From Streptomyces sp. DSM 15324 (GTDB taxonomy: Bacteria > Actinomycetota > Actinomycetes > Streptomycetales > Streptomycetaceae): DNA of 64,000 nucleotides. The stretch's first letter is position 1. Each line of letters opens with the position of its first letter. The notes under the pieces are model-generated. The model was given only the letters and a program-made list of their open reading frames with translations. It did not search any database and had not been told where the DNA came from. Shown one piece after another: positions 63,957 through 64,000 of this stretch. The position numbers and the translations under genes are program-made. The stretch spans positions 894,446-958,445 of the forward strand of contig NZ_KQ949024.1 of NCBI RefSeq assembly GCF_001514285.1, read 5' to 3'.

Positions 63957-64000
63957 AAAAAGGGTTGGGCCCTGAACCGAAGTTCAGAACCCAACCCTTT
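63957..64000 (-). terminator. Strong hairpin terminator at the right edge
   Basis: Stem AAAGGGTTGGG/CCCAACCCTTT with an inner stem CTGAAC/GTTCAG closed by a CGAA loop. On the minus strand a TTTTTTGTTTG tract follows, so it ends a transcript arriving from beyond the window; the plus-strand side also has T residues up to the window end. Confidence 0.8.

Overview
This window is a high-G+C actinobacterial chromosome segment, almost certainly from a Streptomyces. The evidence is the very strong GC third-position bias, frequent GTG starts, and gene content and order that match the S. coelicolor SCO5746-SCO5794 region as I remember it (rshA, dapF, miaA, miaB, gluR/gluK-gluABCD, recX-recA, lhr-nei, dpsB, clgR, cinA, pgsA, rimO, ftsK, osaB, osaA, osaC). 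Part of this order (miaA/miaB, recA/recX with a DUF3046 gene, clgR/pgsA, ftsK) also recalls the M. tuberculosis Rv2725c-Rv2748c region. No integrated element, insertion sequence or CRISPR array was seen, so this is core chromosome.

Layout. Positions 1-7200 hold a minus-strand housekeeping block: partial rshA, dapF, a small membrane protein, miaA, an extradiol-dioxygenase-like gene, a 1-kb repeat-rich non-coding gap, miaB and a zinc-ribbon gene. Positions 7300-16000 hold signalling and ion transport: a PP2C phosphatase, a large PAS/GAF/SpoIIE phosphatase with an ATPase tail, a NarL-type two-component pair, and a TrkA-C/CPA2 antiporter pair. Positions 16100-25000 hold a lipoprotein, a MazG-like pyrophosphohydrolase, a TAXI-type binding protein, and the glutamate-uptake locus (GluR-GluK facing gluABCD). 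Positions 25100-28000 hold a flavin monooxygenase and a cysteine dioxygenase-rhodanese operon. Positions 28300-35300 hold an FtsX-type permease with its regulator, then recX-recA, an AI-2E-type permease and the DUF3046 gene. Positions 35300-45300 hold a toroid-fold protein, azlCD with an AraC regulator, lhr-nei and an SDR enzyme. Positions 45000-50300 hold dpsB, clgR, cinA, pgsA, rimO and a RodZ-like gene. Positions 50500-63000 hold ftsK and the osmoadaptation cluster osaB-osaA-osaC. A tRNA-Thr and a degenerate DegT-family gene close the window.

Notable signals. (1) A 15-codon upstream ORF ending in a cysteine-rich tail lies between a good promoter and the cysteine dioxygenase-rhodanese operon. 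It is followed by a possible attenuator hairpin and looks like a cysteine-sensing leader peptide. (2) Four genes (recA, the MazG-like gene, rimO and, more weakly, lhr) carry promoters resembling the LexA-independent RecA-NDp (PafBC-type) DNA-damage motif. In the last three the spacing predicts leaderless transcripts. recA also has a LexA-box promoter. (3) In-frame minisatellite expansions interrupt or extend several signalling proteins (GAF domain of the SpoIIE phosphatase, N-terminus of a NarL regulator, C-terminus of its kinase), and an 18-copy 15-bp repeat fills a non-coding gap. (4) OsaA has about twelve HAMP-like modules in tandem. (5) A 13-bp perfect inverted repeat flanks the region upstream of ftsK.

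Functional identities rest on motif and family recognition without any database search. S. coelicolor locus equivalences are from memory.
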